This document shows positions 1 through 8,750 of a stretch of DNA of 64,000 nt, piece after piece; the first letter of the stretch is position 1, and each line of letters starts with the position of its first letter. The position numbers were made by a program, and so were the translations under genes. Source of the stretch: an uncultured Paracoccaceae bacterium (GTDB lineage Bacteria > Pseudomonadota > Alphaproteobacteria > Rhodobacterales > Rhodobacteraceae); assembly GCA_947498415.1 (NCBI GenBank), contig CANMKB010000002.1, positions 558,001 through 622,000 of the forward strand, in the 5' to 3' direction. Below the pieces are notes generated by a model that saw only the letters and a program-made list of their open reading frames with translations, ran no database searches and was not told where the DNA came from.

Positions 1-571
1 GATTGTCAAACTTTGGAATCGGTGATGGGTCCATCACATAGCGCCCTTCAACCTTAACCGGATAAGCATAGGCCGTGGCGATGTGGCCATGGCGGCTGAT
101 GTCTTCGTATAGCTTCACATGCATCAGCCCATATTCTTCCAACGCATGCATCTTGCGCGTTTCCGTTTCGCGCGGTTCAAGAAAGCGCAGCGGTTCTGGG
201 ATAGGAACTTGATAGACAAGGATCTGATCTTCGCTCAGCGGTTCTTCGGGAATACGGTGTCGCGTTTGAATCACCGTCGCCTCCGAAGTTTCTGTGGTGG
301 TTTCCACATCAGCGGTTTTTTCAAAAAACTGACGGATCGAAACGGCGTTGGTGGTATCATCTGCCCCTTGATCAATCACTTTGAAGGTATCATCGGGCGT
401 CAGCGTTGCGGCAGAGACCTGCACACCGCCCGTGCCCCAGCCATAAGGCATCGGCATTTCGCGGCTGGCAAACGGCACCTGATAACCCGGAATCGCAAGG
501 CCTTTCAGGATGGCACGACGGATCATACGTTTGGTTTGTTCGTCGAGGTAGGCGAAATTGTAATCGGTCAT
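1..571 (-). CDS. phnJ: PhnJ, C-P lyase radical-SAM subunit (3' end cut by window)
   Basis: PhnJ is the radical-SAM subunit of the C-P lyase core complex and cleaves the carbon-phosphorus bond of ribose-phosphonate 5-phosphate in the cytoplasm. The first 190 codons are present, from MTDYNFAYLDEQTKRMI, with the family's early stretch GWGTGGVQVSAATLTPDD. The cysteine cluster that binds the 4Fe-4S centre lies beyond the window edge. The ATG overlaps the phnI stop codon as ATGA, so it is translationally coupled and belongs to the phnG-H-I-J operon. The call is secure; only the C-terminal part is unseen. Confidence 0.95.
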   Translation of the reverse strand, partial: MTDYNFAYLDEQTKRMIRRAILKGLAIPGYQVPFASREMPMPYGWGTGGVQVSAATLTPDDTFKVIDQGADDTTNAVSIRQFFEKTADVETTTETSEATVIQTRHRIPEEPLSEDQILVYQVPIPEPLRFLEPRETETRKMHALEEYGLMHVKLYEDISRHGHIATAYAYPVKVEGRYVMDPSPIPKFDN

Positions 572-1656
572 TCTGCAGCCTCCGGCATTTGATCAGCCCC
601 TGCCTCGCGGCGCATTTTGCGCACGAGTTCCAATTCAGATTGAAAATCAACGTAATGCGGAAGTTTGATGTGCTCGAGAAATCCCGTCGCCTGAATATTG
701 TCGCCGTGATACAGCACAAATTCAGCATCTTGGGCGGGAGCGCCAACGTTGTCTTCGCCCAATTCCTCCCAGCGTAAAGCGCGGTCCACCAAAGACATCG
801 AAATCGATTTGCGCTCAGATTGCCCAAACACCAGACCATAGCCGCGGGTAAATTGGGGCGGCTCTGACTTGGAGCCTTTGAACTGGTTCACCGTTTCACA
901 TTCAGTGACGGTGATTTCCCCAACCTCAATGGCAAACCCCAATTCGGGGATGTCCATTTCAACCGCGACTTGACCAATCCGCAATTCGCCAACAAAAGCG
1001 TGTGTGCGCCCGTAGCCACGTTGCGTAGAATAGGCCATGCCTAACGTAAACCCTTCATCTGCGCGGGCCAGAGCTTGCAGGCGCAAGGCACGTTCGGCCG
1101 GCAATTCAAGCGGCTCGCGCGTGAGATCAGGCGGGGTTGTGTCATCGCGAGGGGCCTCTTCGATCAGGCCTTCCTGATTAAGAAACTCTGCAACATGGGG
1201 AACAAGGTCGCCAGAGGCTTTGCGCTCTGGTGCGCTGGTTGGTGCGCCCTCTGCGGCCAGTTTGAAATCCAGCAAACGGTGCGTGTAGTCAAACGTCGGG
1301 CCAAGCACCTGCCCGCCTGGCAAGTCTTTGTAGGTTGCCGAAATCCGGCGTTCACATTCCATCTCGGAGGTTTCGATGGGTCGCGTGTTGCCAAACCGCG
1401 GCAATGTGGTGCGATAGGCGCGGATCAGAAAGATCGCTTCGATCAAATCGCCACGTGATTGCTTCATCGCAAGGGCCGCCAAATCTGGGTCATACAACGA
1501 GCCTTCGGCCATGACGCGGTTGACGGCAATGGTCAGCTGCGACTTGATCTGCTCTACCGACAGCTCTGCAATCGCGACATCCCCCCGGCGTTCCTCGGCC
1601 AACCAAGCATGTGCGTTTTCAATCGCCCGTTCGCCGCCTTTTACTGCAACATACAT
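568..1656 (-). CDS. phnI: PhnI, C-P lyase core subunit
   Basis: PhnI, with PhnG, PhnH and PhnL, couples phosphonate to ATP-derived ribose triphosphate, the first step of C-P lyase. The protein has 362 residues, close to the usual 350-370, and begins MYVAVKGGERAIENAHAWLA, the signature N-terminus of the family. Recognisable inner stretches are ALAMKQSRGDLIEAIFLIRAYR and RGYGLVFGQSERKSISMSLVDRA. The start overlaps the phnH stop and the stop overlaps the phnJ start, so the genes are tightly coupled. Confidence 0.97.
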   Translation of the reverse strand: MYVAVKGGERAIENAHAWLAEERRGDVAIAELSVEQIKSQLTIAVNRVMAEGSLYDPDLAALAMKQSRGDLIEAIFLIRAYRTTLPRFGNTRPIETSEMECERRISATYKDLPGGQVLGPTFDYTHRLLDFKLAAEGAPTSAPERKASGDLVPHVAEFLNQEGLIEEAPRDDTTPPDLTREPLELPAERALRLQALARADEGFTLGMAYSTQRGYGRTHAFVGELRIGQVAVEMDIPELGFAIEVGEITVTECETVNQFKGSKSEPPQFTRGYGLVFGQSERKSISMSLVDRALRWEELGEDNVGAPAQDAEFVLYHGDNIQATGFLEHIKLPHYVDFQSELELVRKMRREAGADQMPEAAE

Positions 1657-2228
1657 CAGCGCACCTCTGTGCTGCGTGGCAGGGCCGCGATGCGGCTGCC
1701 ACTTGTGAAAAAGAAATCCAGTCCAAGCGGGAAAAGCGCGTGATTGTGCTGAAACACTGCAACCTCAGGCAAATGCATTTGTGCGGTTTGTTGGATGCCC
1801 GGGCCAGTCAGTGTAGCCCCTTTGCTGCCTGCAGCTTCAAGCGCATCGGTTTCAACGATCAGTGTTGTCGAGCGATCAGGATATTCTGCTGTCCCAATGG
1901 GATAGGCTGAAATGGGCACAAGGGCGGCCCAGGTACCAACCGCGAAATCTGCATGGGATGGGCCAACCAGTGGGGCACCGATGTGAAAAGCGATCCATTC
2001 ACGTACGGCGGCACAATCTGCGTCTCCGGCCAAATAGACACCAGTGTCTGTGTCACACAAAGTCAGCAATGCGGTGCCCGCCGCGATCGACAGAGGCAGT
2101 GGCGGAATGGCCCCACTCAAATCTTTGATCTGACCGGGCCGCGCGAGCACATCCATGATGGCGCGAAACGCCAGGGCGGACTGTTGTGCAGGTTGGGCAA
2201 AGCCACCTTCAAGAGCATTGGTCTGCAT
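1656..2228 (-). CDS. phnH: PhnH, C-P lyase core subunit
   Basis: PhnH is a homodimeric subunit that organises the C-P lyase core complex. The reading frame is open further upstream, but the ATG of MQTNALEGGFAQPAQQSALAF is chosen because GGAGAGGA lies just before it and the preceding phnG ends one base upstream. This gives 190 residues, normal for the family. The conserved N-terminal region FRAIMDVLARPGQ is present. Its stop overlaps the phnI start codon. Confidence 0.95.
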   Translation of the reverse strand: MQTNALEGGFAQPAQQSALAFRAIMDVLARPGQIKDLSGAIPPLPLSIAAGTALLTLCDTDTGVYLAGDADCAAVREWIAFHIGAPLVGPSHADFAVGTWAALVPISAYPIGTAEYPDRSTTLIVETDALEAAGSKGATLTGPGIQQTAQMHLPEVAVFQHNHALFPLGLDFFFTSGSRIAALPRSTEVR

Positions 2229-2229
2229 C

Positions 2230-2679
2230 TTAGTCCTCTCCTCGGGCCATTGTGAAAAACTCAACCTTGGTCGCAGCCGCTTTGCGGGCACGCGTGTCTT
2301 TGGTGGATTTGATTTCGTCGCCCAATGGAGTCAGAACTTGGTTGCGAATGGCCTCTGCTTGATCTGTCTGCATCAGCGCATCAGTAAGGGCGGCGGCCTG
2401 TGCATCCGCCTTATTGCGCCCCTGCACATACCCATGGCCAACCGTGCCGCTTTCAAGTTTCAACGAGCAGCGGGTGATCGTCATTTCACCAAGATTGAAC
2501 GGCGCACCTGTCGCCCCCGCACGGCCGCGCACCATAACGCTGCCCACTTCGGGCGGGCGCAGCCAATCGAATTTTGGCGCAATCTTTTGCGCTGCCAAGA
2601 GGGTGGACATCCGTCCATCCGGCGCTTTGGCCATCAAACTCATCCAAGTCTGTCGATCTATGTTGTCTGTGTTTTGCAT
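2230..2679 (-). CDS. phnG: PhnG, C-P lyase core subunit
   Basis: PhnG is a small subunit of the C-P lyase core complex. The ATG of MQNTDNIDRQTWMSLMAKAP gives 149 residues, the usual size. The motif SVMVRGRAGATGAPFNLGEMT(I) and the stretch GTVGHGYVQGR are typical. It is the first gene of the leftward phnGHIJ operon and diverges from phnF. A longer reading frame back to 2721 would run into the AT-rich promoter/operator region and is unlikely to be translated. Confidence 0.95.
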   Translation of the reverse strand: MQNTDNIDRQTWMSLMAKAPDGRMSTLLAAQKIAPKFDWLRPPEVGSVMVRGRAGATGAPFNLGEMTITRCSLKLESGTVGHGYVQGRNKADAQAAALTDALMQTDQAEAIRNQVLTPLGDEIKSTKDTRARKAAATKVEFFTMARGED

Positions 2680-2692
2680 CGGTCTCTCGACA

Positions 2693-2730
2693 AATTCCGT
2701 ATATACTATACAACTATACATATCTTAGAT
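2693..2730. promoter_or_regulatory. phnG/phnF divergent promoter with repeated CTATAC operator-like motif
   Basis: The 92-bp gap between phnG and phnF holds an AT-rich block with two CTATAC copies (2706-2711 and 2714-2719) within a GTATATACTATAC context. GntR/HutC regulators such as PhnF usually bind short palindromic or directly repeated sites in their own promoter. Assignment as the PhnF operator is inference from position and repetition. Confidence 0.4.
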
Positions 2731-2771
2731 GATTCCCCGTTTTGGGACCAAAGAAATAGTGTGAAGATTGG

Positions 2772-3506
2772 ATGACAGACCGCACCATGGCCGTTGAAAC
2801 AGGGAAAACTCCGATTTGGCGGGCCATTGCTAATGCGCTGCGAGGCGACATCGCAGAGGGTCGGTATCCACGCGGAAGCAAACTGCCCACAGAAGCCGTG
2901 CTTTCAGACCGGTTTGGCGTGAACCGACACACGGTGCGCCATGCGATGTCAGCCCTCGTCGACGAGGGATTGGTGCATACGCGCCGTGGCGCTGGGGCTT
3001 TTGTCAAAGCGACGCCAACCGAATACCCCTTGGGCAAACGCATGCGCTATCACCAAAGCCTGCGGGCCGCCGGGCGCTTGCCGTCTAAAAAGGTGATTAG
3101 CATCGAAACGCGCCCGTCGACCGCCGAAGAGGCCGAGCGCCTTGCCCTGCGTGATGGAGAATTAATCTGTGTGAAACACGGATTGTCACTGGCAGATGGG
3201 CAACCTTTGGCCTTGTCTGAAAGCCATTTTGCCGAGGCCCGCTATCCGGGTCTTGCCCAAATGTTAAGCGAGGAAACAAGCATCACCAAAGCTTTGGCCC
3301 GCGTGGGTATTTCTGACTTTACCCGTGCCTCAACGCGGATGCGGGCAACGGCGGCCACGGCGACTCAGGCGCTCCACCTTCAGGTTCGCGAAGGTGCGCC
3401 GCTGATGTATACAACCGGATTAGACGTGGATGCCGAAGGCAACCCTATTGAATACGGCATGACCTGGTTTTGCGGTGACCGCGTAACCCTGACATTAGAA
3501 GATTAG
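2772..3506 (+). CDS. phnF: PhnF, GntR/HutC-family regulator of the phn genes
   Basis: This 244-residue protein has an N-terminal winged helix (about residues 13-80) with LPTEAVLSDRFGVNRHTVRHAMSAL, and a C-terminal UTRA effector domain (about 95-240) ending in the typical YGMTWFCGDRVTLTLED. It is transcribed divergently from phnG, the standard arrangement for PhnF, which represses phosphonate genes. Effector and exact operator are not visible from sequence. Confidence 0.93.
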   Translation: MTDRTMAVETGKTPIWRAIANALRGDIAEGRYPRGSKLPTEAVLSDRFGVNRHTVRHAMSALVDEGLVHTRRGAGAFVKATPTEYPLGKRMRYHQSLRAAGRLPSKKVISIETRPSTAEEAERLALRDGELICVKHGLSLADGQPLALSESHFAEARYPGLAQMLSEETSITKALARVGISDFTRASTRMRATAATATQALHLQVREGAPLMYTTGLDVDAEGNPIEYGMTWFCGDRVTLTLED

Positions 3507-3517
3507 CGGCCGATTTC

Positions 3518-4144
3518 CTACGTAGCGCTCTCTTCGTATTCATCCAGAAACTGCTCAGCGCTCAGCGTGCGAAAGTCTGGCAAAATGTGCCTCAGCTTGT
3601 CGTGGCTCCAGTTCCACCAAGCCAAGTTCATCAATCTCTGAGCAATGTCAGGCGGTTGGCGCAACCGCATCACGCGGGCTGGAGTACCTGCAACAATGGT
3701 ATATGGTGCAACATCTTTGGTCACGATGGCCCCCGCCGCAACGATGGCCCCGTCCCCAACACTCACTTCTGGCTTGATCATCGCATTGTGGCCAATCCAT
3801 GTGTCATGCCCGATGTTGGCCCGCCGAGAACGGCGGTGTTCAAAAAACGCAAGGTCTGCTTCGGAGTTGTCCCAATAGTCTCCAGAGCGATACAGAAAAT
3901 GATGCAGACTTGCGGTTTGCATTGGATGGTCGGTGGCCCCAATGCGCACAAAGCTTGCGATGTTGGAGAACTTACCAATTGTAGCATTCGCAATGTCTGC
4001 ATAGCGATCGCAATAGGAATAATCGCCGAACTCTGAATAGGCGATCCGGCTGCCCTTTCCATATTCGACAAACCGGCCAGACGTGACCTCTGTCAGATCC
4101 ACGTCTGGGTGTAGAAACGGTGCATCCGCTGAAAGGCGTGCCAT
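3518..4144 (-). CDS. Phosphonate-cluster hexapeptide-repeat acetyltransferase
   Basis: This 208-residue protein has a left-handed beta-helix built of hexapeptide repeats, seen in [36 protein letters not shown], and belongs to the transferase family repeatedly found inside phn clusters. It probably acetylates an aminophosphonate or a pathway intermediate; the substrate cannot be read from sequence. Its ATG overlaps the stop of the long phnE by one base, so it is the last gene of the phnC-D-E-E operon. It ends 12 bases from the convergent phnF end. Confidence 0.85.
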   Translation of the reverse strand: MARLSADAPFLHPDVDLTEVTSGRFVEYGKGSRIAYSEFGDYSYCDRYADIANATIGKFSNIASFVRIGATDHPMQTASLHHFLYRSGDYWDNSEADLAFFEHRRSRRANIGHDTWIGHNAMIKPEVSVGDGAIVAAGAIVTKDVAPYTIVAGTPARVMRLRQPPDIAQRLMNLAWWNWSHDKLRHILPDFRTLSAEQFLDEYEESAT

Positions 4145-5469
4145 CAGTGCTTATCCTCGGCAGATCCAATCAACTTGCCACGCAGCCACCCAGAGAACCA
4201 ATCCATCAGCATGACCATCAGAATGATCAGGACGATGTAATAACTTACTTCTTCCCAGTCTTTCTGGGTGATCATGGCTTGGGTCAGCAAAAGACCAATG
4301 CCGCCGCCCGTGATGGCCCCAATAATGGTCGCCGAGCGCGTGTTGGATTCAAGGTAGTACAAGATCTGCGATAACAGCACCGGTGTGATCTGTGGGATCA
4401 CGCCAAAACGATACCGTTGTACGGGTTTGGCTCCGGTCGACTGGATGCCCTCGATTTGCTTATTGTCCACGTTTTCAAGCGCTTCTGAGAACAACTTACC
4501 AAAGGTACCAGTATCGGTGATAAGCAGTGCCAGGGCGCCTGTCAGTGGGCCAGGACCAAATGCGCGGGCCAAAACGATGGTCCAGATCAGCGCGTCCACA
4601 CCGCGAAAGAAATCAAACAAGCGACGCACCGCAAACCGCACTGCCAAAAGCGGCGCAAAGTTGCGGGCGGCAAGGAACGCCAGTGGCAAGGCGACAATTC
4701 CGGCGCCCATTGTACCCAAGAACGCCATCAGAATGGTCTCGGCCAAGGCCCAAGCGACATCCTGATGGCGCCACATCTTATTGGTCCAGAAGTCGTGGAA
4801 AATCGCCTCTGCTTCGCCCGAGACCACACGAGAGATCACCTCTCCTATGCCAAGGCCATGGTATGGGCTATCTAGGGTGAAGAAAAACAGCTCCCACCCG
4901 AAATTGTATTTGAAAACCTGTGTCTGATTACGCGTCACGCTAAGACGGCCTGCATCTGTCGTAACCGTCAGACGGTTTTTGCTGACATTGATCCATTCAG
5001 GCACTTCGCCTTGCGGCAATACAGCTTGCACACCTGCGCGGCGGTTTGGTGTGGCTGTGATCGTGCCGTAATCGGGGATCTCAAAACGGATCGTTTCGGT
5101 TCCATATGTCACTAGATGACCGTCGCCCAAATCAATCAAGGTTTCCGTATCACCCAGCGTCACCCAGTCTGGGGAGGTACCGTCGACATATTCGCCTTTG
5201 CGCTCGCCCTCGATCGCAATTTCAATCTCACCGGAACGATTGTCGCGGGCCACGTGAGTTTTGTAGCTGTAGCTGTCTGCGACCAAGGTCCGGGCGTTTT
5301 CAGCATCTGCGCGTTGCGCAAGGCCTGAAATGTCAAAGGTAAAGAAGATATAGGTCAGATAGGCCAGCACCAACACTGGCAGGCCAAAGCTGATCAAACG
5401 TTTGCGCAAAAATAGGCCGGTGGCATTGCCCTTAAGCGTCTCGATCATGGGAAAGGTTGCGGTGGTCAT
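4144..5469 (-). CDS. phnE: PhnE2, phosphonate ABC permease with large N-terminal extension
   Basis: This is an inner-membrane permease of the phosphonate importer. The C-terminal 250 residues are a regular PhnE core with the coupling-loop region [20 protein letters not shown] and the end [22 protein letters not shown]. The protein has 441 residues, while a minimal PhnE has about 270. The extra part is one membrane segment (about residues 27-48) followed by some 140 polar residues that should face the periplasm. The start overlaps the stop of the other permease gene. Confidence 0.9.
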   Translation of the reverse strand: MTTATFPMIETLKGNATGLFLRKRLISFGLPVLVLAYLTYIFFTFDISGLAQRADAENARTLVADSYSYKTHVARDNRSGEIEIAIEGERKGEYVDGTSPDWVTLGDTETLIDLGDGHLVTYGTETIRFEIPDYGTITATPNRRAGVQAVLPQGEVPEWINVSKNRLTVTTDAGRLSVTRNQTQVFKYNFGWELFFFTLDSPYHGLGIGEVISRVVSGEAEAIFHDFWTNKMWRHQDVAWALAETILMAFLGTMGAGIVALPLAFLAARNFAPLLAVRFAVRRLFDFFRGVDALIWTIVLARAFGPGPLTGALALLITDTGTFGKLFSEALENVDNKQIEGIQSTGAKPVQRYRFGVIPQITPVLLSQILYYLESNTRSATIIGAITGGGIGLLLTQAMITQKDWEEVSYYIVLIILMVMLMDWFSGWLRGKLIGSAEDKH

Positions 5470-6359
5470 GACTGACGCTCCTTCTTGCTGGCCGCTGCCC
5501 CATGGGTCAGGCGGTCGCGTACGTGGCTGGACAATTGGTCAACAACAACGATGGTGATGAACAGCAAAACAAAGATGGCGGCGGCTTCGTCGTATTGGCC
5601 TTTGCCCCAAGACATGGCGTTCTTCAGCTCGTAGCCGATGCCCCCTGCCCCAACAAAGCCAAGGATTGCAGAGGCCCGGATGTTGATTTCAAAGCGCAGC
5701 AACCCATAGCTGAACCAGTTTGGCGCCACCTGTGGAATGACGCCCAGCCACATGCGTTGTGACCATGTTGCACCCACACTTTCCAAACCCTCAAGCGGCT
5801 TGAGCGAGGCGTTTTCATTCACTTCAGAGAATTGCTTGCCCAGCGCCCCGGCCGTATGAAAGGCAATCGCGATCATGGCCGGCACGGGCCCACCGCCCAG
5901 AATAAAGATCAGCACCAGCGCAATCACGATTTCAGGCACCGCCCGCATCGCGTCCATGATGCGACGGAACACCGGCACAAGGCGCGGCCAACGCGCCAAT
6001 CCCCGTGTGGCCAGCAAAGAGACAATGGCCGCAGCCAAGGCCCCAAATAAAGTAGAGGCTGCCGCGATATTGATCGTTTCGATCAAGGACGGCAGATAGG
6101 TGACAAAGTGCACCGGCAGCTCTGCAAGCTTTTCGAGGGCTTCGCCCAGCACTTCACCCGGAAAATCAAAAAGGCGATGAAGCCCCTCCCAGAACCCGCC
6201 AGCATTGCGTGCGTCAGCGGTTTGAAACCCCGCGACCATCATCACAACAAATAGCGAAAGAAGAATTGCACCATAAACCCGTTTACGTCGGGTCTGCGCC
6301 ATATAGTCAGCGCGGATGTCTTGCAGGGTATGCGCCTGCCCGCTGGTCATATCTACCAT
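5466..6359 (-). CDS. phnE: PhnE1, phosphonate ABC permease
   Basis: This is a permease subunit of 297 residues with several membrane segments and the coupling-loop stretch FSEVNENASLKPLEGLESVGA, closely parallel to that of the next gene. The two PhnE proteins probably form a heterodimer with one PhnC and one PhnD. The ATG of MVDMTSGQAHTLQDIRADY is preferred; the frame remains open to 6416 but the upstream part is unlike a PhnE N-terminus. No strong ribosome site is visible, so the start is less certain than the gene. Confidence 0.9.
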   Translation of the reverse strand: MVDMTSGQAHTLQDIRADYMAQTRRKRVYGAILLSLFVVMMVAGFQTADARNAGGFWEGLHRLFDFPGEVLGEALEKLAELPVHFVTYLPSLIETINIAAASTLFGALAAAIVSLLATRGLARWPRLVPVFRRIMDAMRAVPEIVIALVLIFILGGGPVPAMIAIAFHTAGALGKQFSEVNENASLKPLEGLESVGATWSQRMWLGVIPQVAPNWFSYGLLRFEINIRASAILGFVGAGGIGYELKNAMSWGKGQYDEAAAIFVLLFITIVVVDQLSSHVRDRLTHGAAASKKERQS

Positions 6360-6404
6360 CAGAGGGTCGCCATTGGTCGGGAAAATTAGGGATGATACAG
6401 CAAA

Positions 6405-6430
6405 GCGGGCCCCCAACGAGGGGAACCCGC
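6405..6430 (-). other. Stem-loop between phnD and phnE1
   Basis: An inverted repeat (GCGGG..CCC / GGG..CCCGC, 6-base loop, one two-base internal bulge) sits in the phnD-phnE1 gap. Such hairpins after binding-protein genes often stabilise the upstream mRNA or attenuate the permease part. There is no clear T-run for a strong terminator. Confidence 0.5.
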
Positions 6431-6447
6431 CTGTGTCTGAGGTCAGA

Positions 6448-7362
6448 TTATTTAGACTTCAGTTTACGGGCTTCGATGATCACTTCGTATGCGTCATGTG
6501 TGATTGGCATAAAGGTTTTCGCGTCACCCGCAGCCACACCGTAGAAGCAGTCATAGTCCAGCGCCGCAAGTGAAGCGACAAGGCCAGTCATCTTAACTTT
6601 AACATCTGCTGGCAGTTCTTTACGCAGAACAACTGGGCCTTCTGGGATTGGTGCAGATTTCCAAATTTGAACCAGATCATTCATATCCACCAGGCCTGAG
6701 TCTACTGCACGACGCAATGCGCCAGAGTTGTAGCCGTCTTCCCAGTCACCCAGACCGTCGGCCCAAGTTACACCACCGTCAACGTCACCTGCGTTAACTG
6801 CAACGATTGTTTGTTCGTGGCCGCCTGTGAATTTCACTTCGCCAAAGTAGTCGCCGGAGTCCATGGTTGCGTTGATCTGCGCAGGGATCTCGATGGATGG
6901 GATCAAGTAGCCAGATGTCGAGTTTGGATCACCAAAGCCAAATGTCTTGCCCTTCATGTCATCCAAAGAAGCAATGTCTGCGTCTTTGCGTGCAAATCCG
7001 ATAGAGTGGTAGCCGTAACCGCCATCTACGTTTACTTTAACCAAGATAGGCTCAACCGCTTCTGGGTCAGACAGGTAGGTTTTTGCGTAACCAGACGCAC
7101 CCAACCAGGCCATGTCGATTGTGCCGCCCAAAAGGCCTTGAATGACGCCGTTGTAGTCTGCCGGTGCGAAGAGTTTTGTTTCAACGCCCAAAAGCTCTTG
7201 TGTCTTTTCCCGCAGGCATTCGTTGTTGTTCAAACGGTCTTGCGCGTTTTCACCGCCTAGGATGCCGATGCGGAACTCAGAGATAGCGTGGCCATCCGCA
7301 AAAGCGGCAGTGGACAATGCGGTGGATGCGGCCAGGGCCAATGCGATAGTCTTTTTCATCAT
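6448..7362 (-). CDS. phnD: PhnD, phosphonate-binding periplasmic protein
   Basis: This is the substrate-binding protein of the phosphonate importer. It begins with a signal peptide (KKTIALALAASTALSTAAFA, cleavage after AFA) and has the PhnD-type stretches FAPADYNGVIQGLLGGTIDMAWLG and FGFGDPNSTSGYLIPS. With 304 residues it is of usual length. Two ATGs stand side by side; the second (7359) has better spacing from GGAGAG. It lies between phnC and the permease genes, 54 bases after phnC. Confidence 0.95.
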   Translation of the reverse strand: MMKKTIALALAASTALSTAAFADGHAISEFRIGILGGENAQDRLNNNECLREKTQELLGVETKLFAPADYNGVIQGLLGGTIDMAWLGASGYAKTYLSDPEAVEPILVKVNVDGGYGYHSIGFARKDADIASLDDMKGKTFGFGDPNSTSGYLIPSIEIPAQINATMDSGDYFGEVKFTGGHEQTIVAVNAGDVDGGVTWADGLGDWEDGYNSGALRRAVDSGLVDMNDLVQIWKSAPIPEGPVVLRKELPADVKVKMTGLVASLAALDYDCFYGVAAGDAKTFMPITHDAYEVIIEARKLKSK

Positions 7363-7416
7363 TCTCTCCAGTGATGATAAGGCACACGTGACCCTGTCAC
7401 GCGTGGGGGAATAGGA

Positions 7417-8229
7417 TCAGGCCGGAACAGGGATGCCCTGTTTTGGTCTGTCCAATGCTTCGATTTCGGTGGATGTGGCGGCCTCAGAGAAATCATCTCC
7501 GGCGCCATAGATGTCACGGGCCACGCCCGTGGTCAGCTGCTCTGGTGTACCGTCAAAAACGATACGCCCATCGCGCATGCCAATCACACGGTCACAATAG
7601 CGACGCGCGGTATCTAATGTGTGAAGGTTCGCAATCACCATGCGCCCGTCTTCTTCGTGAATGCGGCGCAGAGCCTCCATCACGATTTGTGCATTCATTG
7701 GGTCCAGCGAGGCAATTGGTTCATCCGCAAGGATGATCTGTGGGTTTTGCATCAAAGCACGGGCAATCGCGACGCGCTGTTGCTGTCCCCCCGACAAAGC
7801 CTCGGCGCGTTTGGCGGCCTGTTCTGCGATACCCAAACGATCAAGGATGTCGATCGCCTGGTGGATGTCGGACTGCGGATACAGGTTAAACATCGTCGCC
7901 AAAGTCGAGCGGCGGTTCAACGTGCCGTGCAGTACATTTGACGCCACATCCATGCGCGGCACCAAGTTAAACTGCTGGAAAATCATCGCACAGCGCGACT
8001 GCCATTCCCGCTTGGCTGCACCGGTTAAATCGGTGATGTCGTTGCCTTCGAAGGTGATCGAGCCTTCGCTTGCGTCCGCCAAACGGTTCATCATGCGCAG
8101 CAGGGTTGATTTGCCTGCACCAGAACGCCCGATGATACCAATCATCGCAGGCTTAGAAACTTCGAATGTCGCGTTATCAACCGCGGCTTTGTTGCCGAAC
8201 CGCTTGGTCAGGCCCTGAACGCTAAGCAT
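7417..8229 (-). CDS. phnC: PhnC, phosphonate ABC transporter ATPase
   Basis: This 270-residue cytoplasmic ATPase drives phosphonate import. Walker A is GRSGAGKST, the signature motif [15 protein letters not shown], and Walker [13 protein letters not shown]. The ATG is preceded by GGGGGA at good spacing. It is the first gene of the phnC-D-E-E-transferase operon, so its upstream region should contain the operon promoter. Confidence 0.95.
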   Translation of the reverse strand: MLSVQGLTKRFGNKAAVDNATFEVSKPAMIGIIGRSGAGKSTLLRMMNRLADASEGSITFEGNDITDLTGAAKREWQSRCAMIFQQFNLVPRMDVASNVLHGTLNRRSTLATMFNLYPQSDIHQAIDILDRLGIAEQAAKRAEALSGGQQQRVAIARALMQNPQIILADEPIASLDPMNAQIVMEALRRIHEEDGRMVIANLHTLDTARRYCDRVIGMRDGRIVFDGTPEQLTTGVARDIYGAGDDFSEAATSTEIEALDRPKQGIPVPA

Positions 8230-8750
8230 AGCAATCCCCCAAAATTCTAGGGAAGGCTACAAAGGTGGCATATCAGTTTCTTTACGGTGAGATGGATGTT
8301 TTGAATCATTATTATTATGTTTTTATGACAGCGCTCAGGCGTCGGTTGCCCAATCACGAAAAGCGCAGTGTCTCTCTCTAAATCCACAGTATGTGCTTAA
8401 ATTTGCGGCCTTAACGTCAGGTCAATCCATATTAATCACATCTAAATCTGACGACCGCGACAGATCAGATGTCTTGATAAGGCATTCAACTATAAGGGTA
8501 ATTTCTCGCCCGAATTGTTCTTATGCCGCGCAAGCATAAACCTATGCAAAACCGGCATTTGCTAACTTTCGATCACCTCCAAATACTTAGTCTCGATTTC
8601 AGACCTATGAAAGAAAGCCTTGCGTTTGCCGCTTCTCTGCCAATGCCAGCACCAATGGATGCCCCGCCCAACTTGCCAAAAGGCGTCGGGTGATTTTGCG
8701 CAGCGTGGGTTTGAAACAAATCATTCATCGATACTCAGGGAGATTATCAA
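8230..8750. other. Divergent intergenic region phnC / oppA-like
   Basis: This 521-bp region separates two divergent operons. On the minus strand CTGTCAT at 8325-8331, followed by an A-rich stretch, matches one half of a PhoB box about 95 bases before phnC; the second half is poor. AGGGAG precedes the rightward ATG at 8751. I see no gene or RNA in the rest. Confidence 0.45.
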
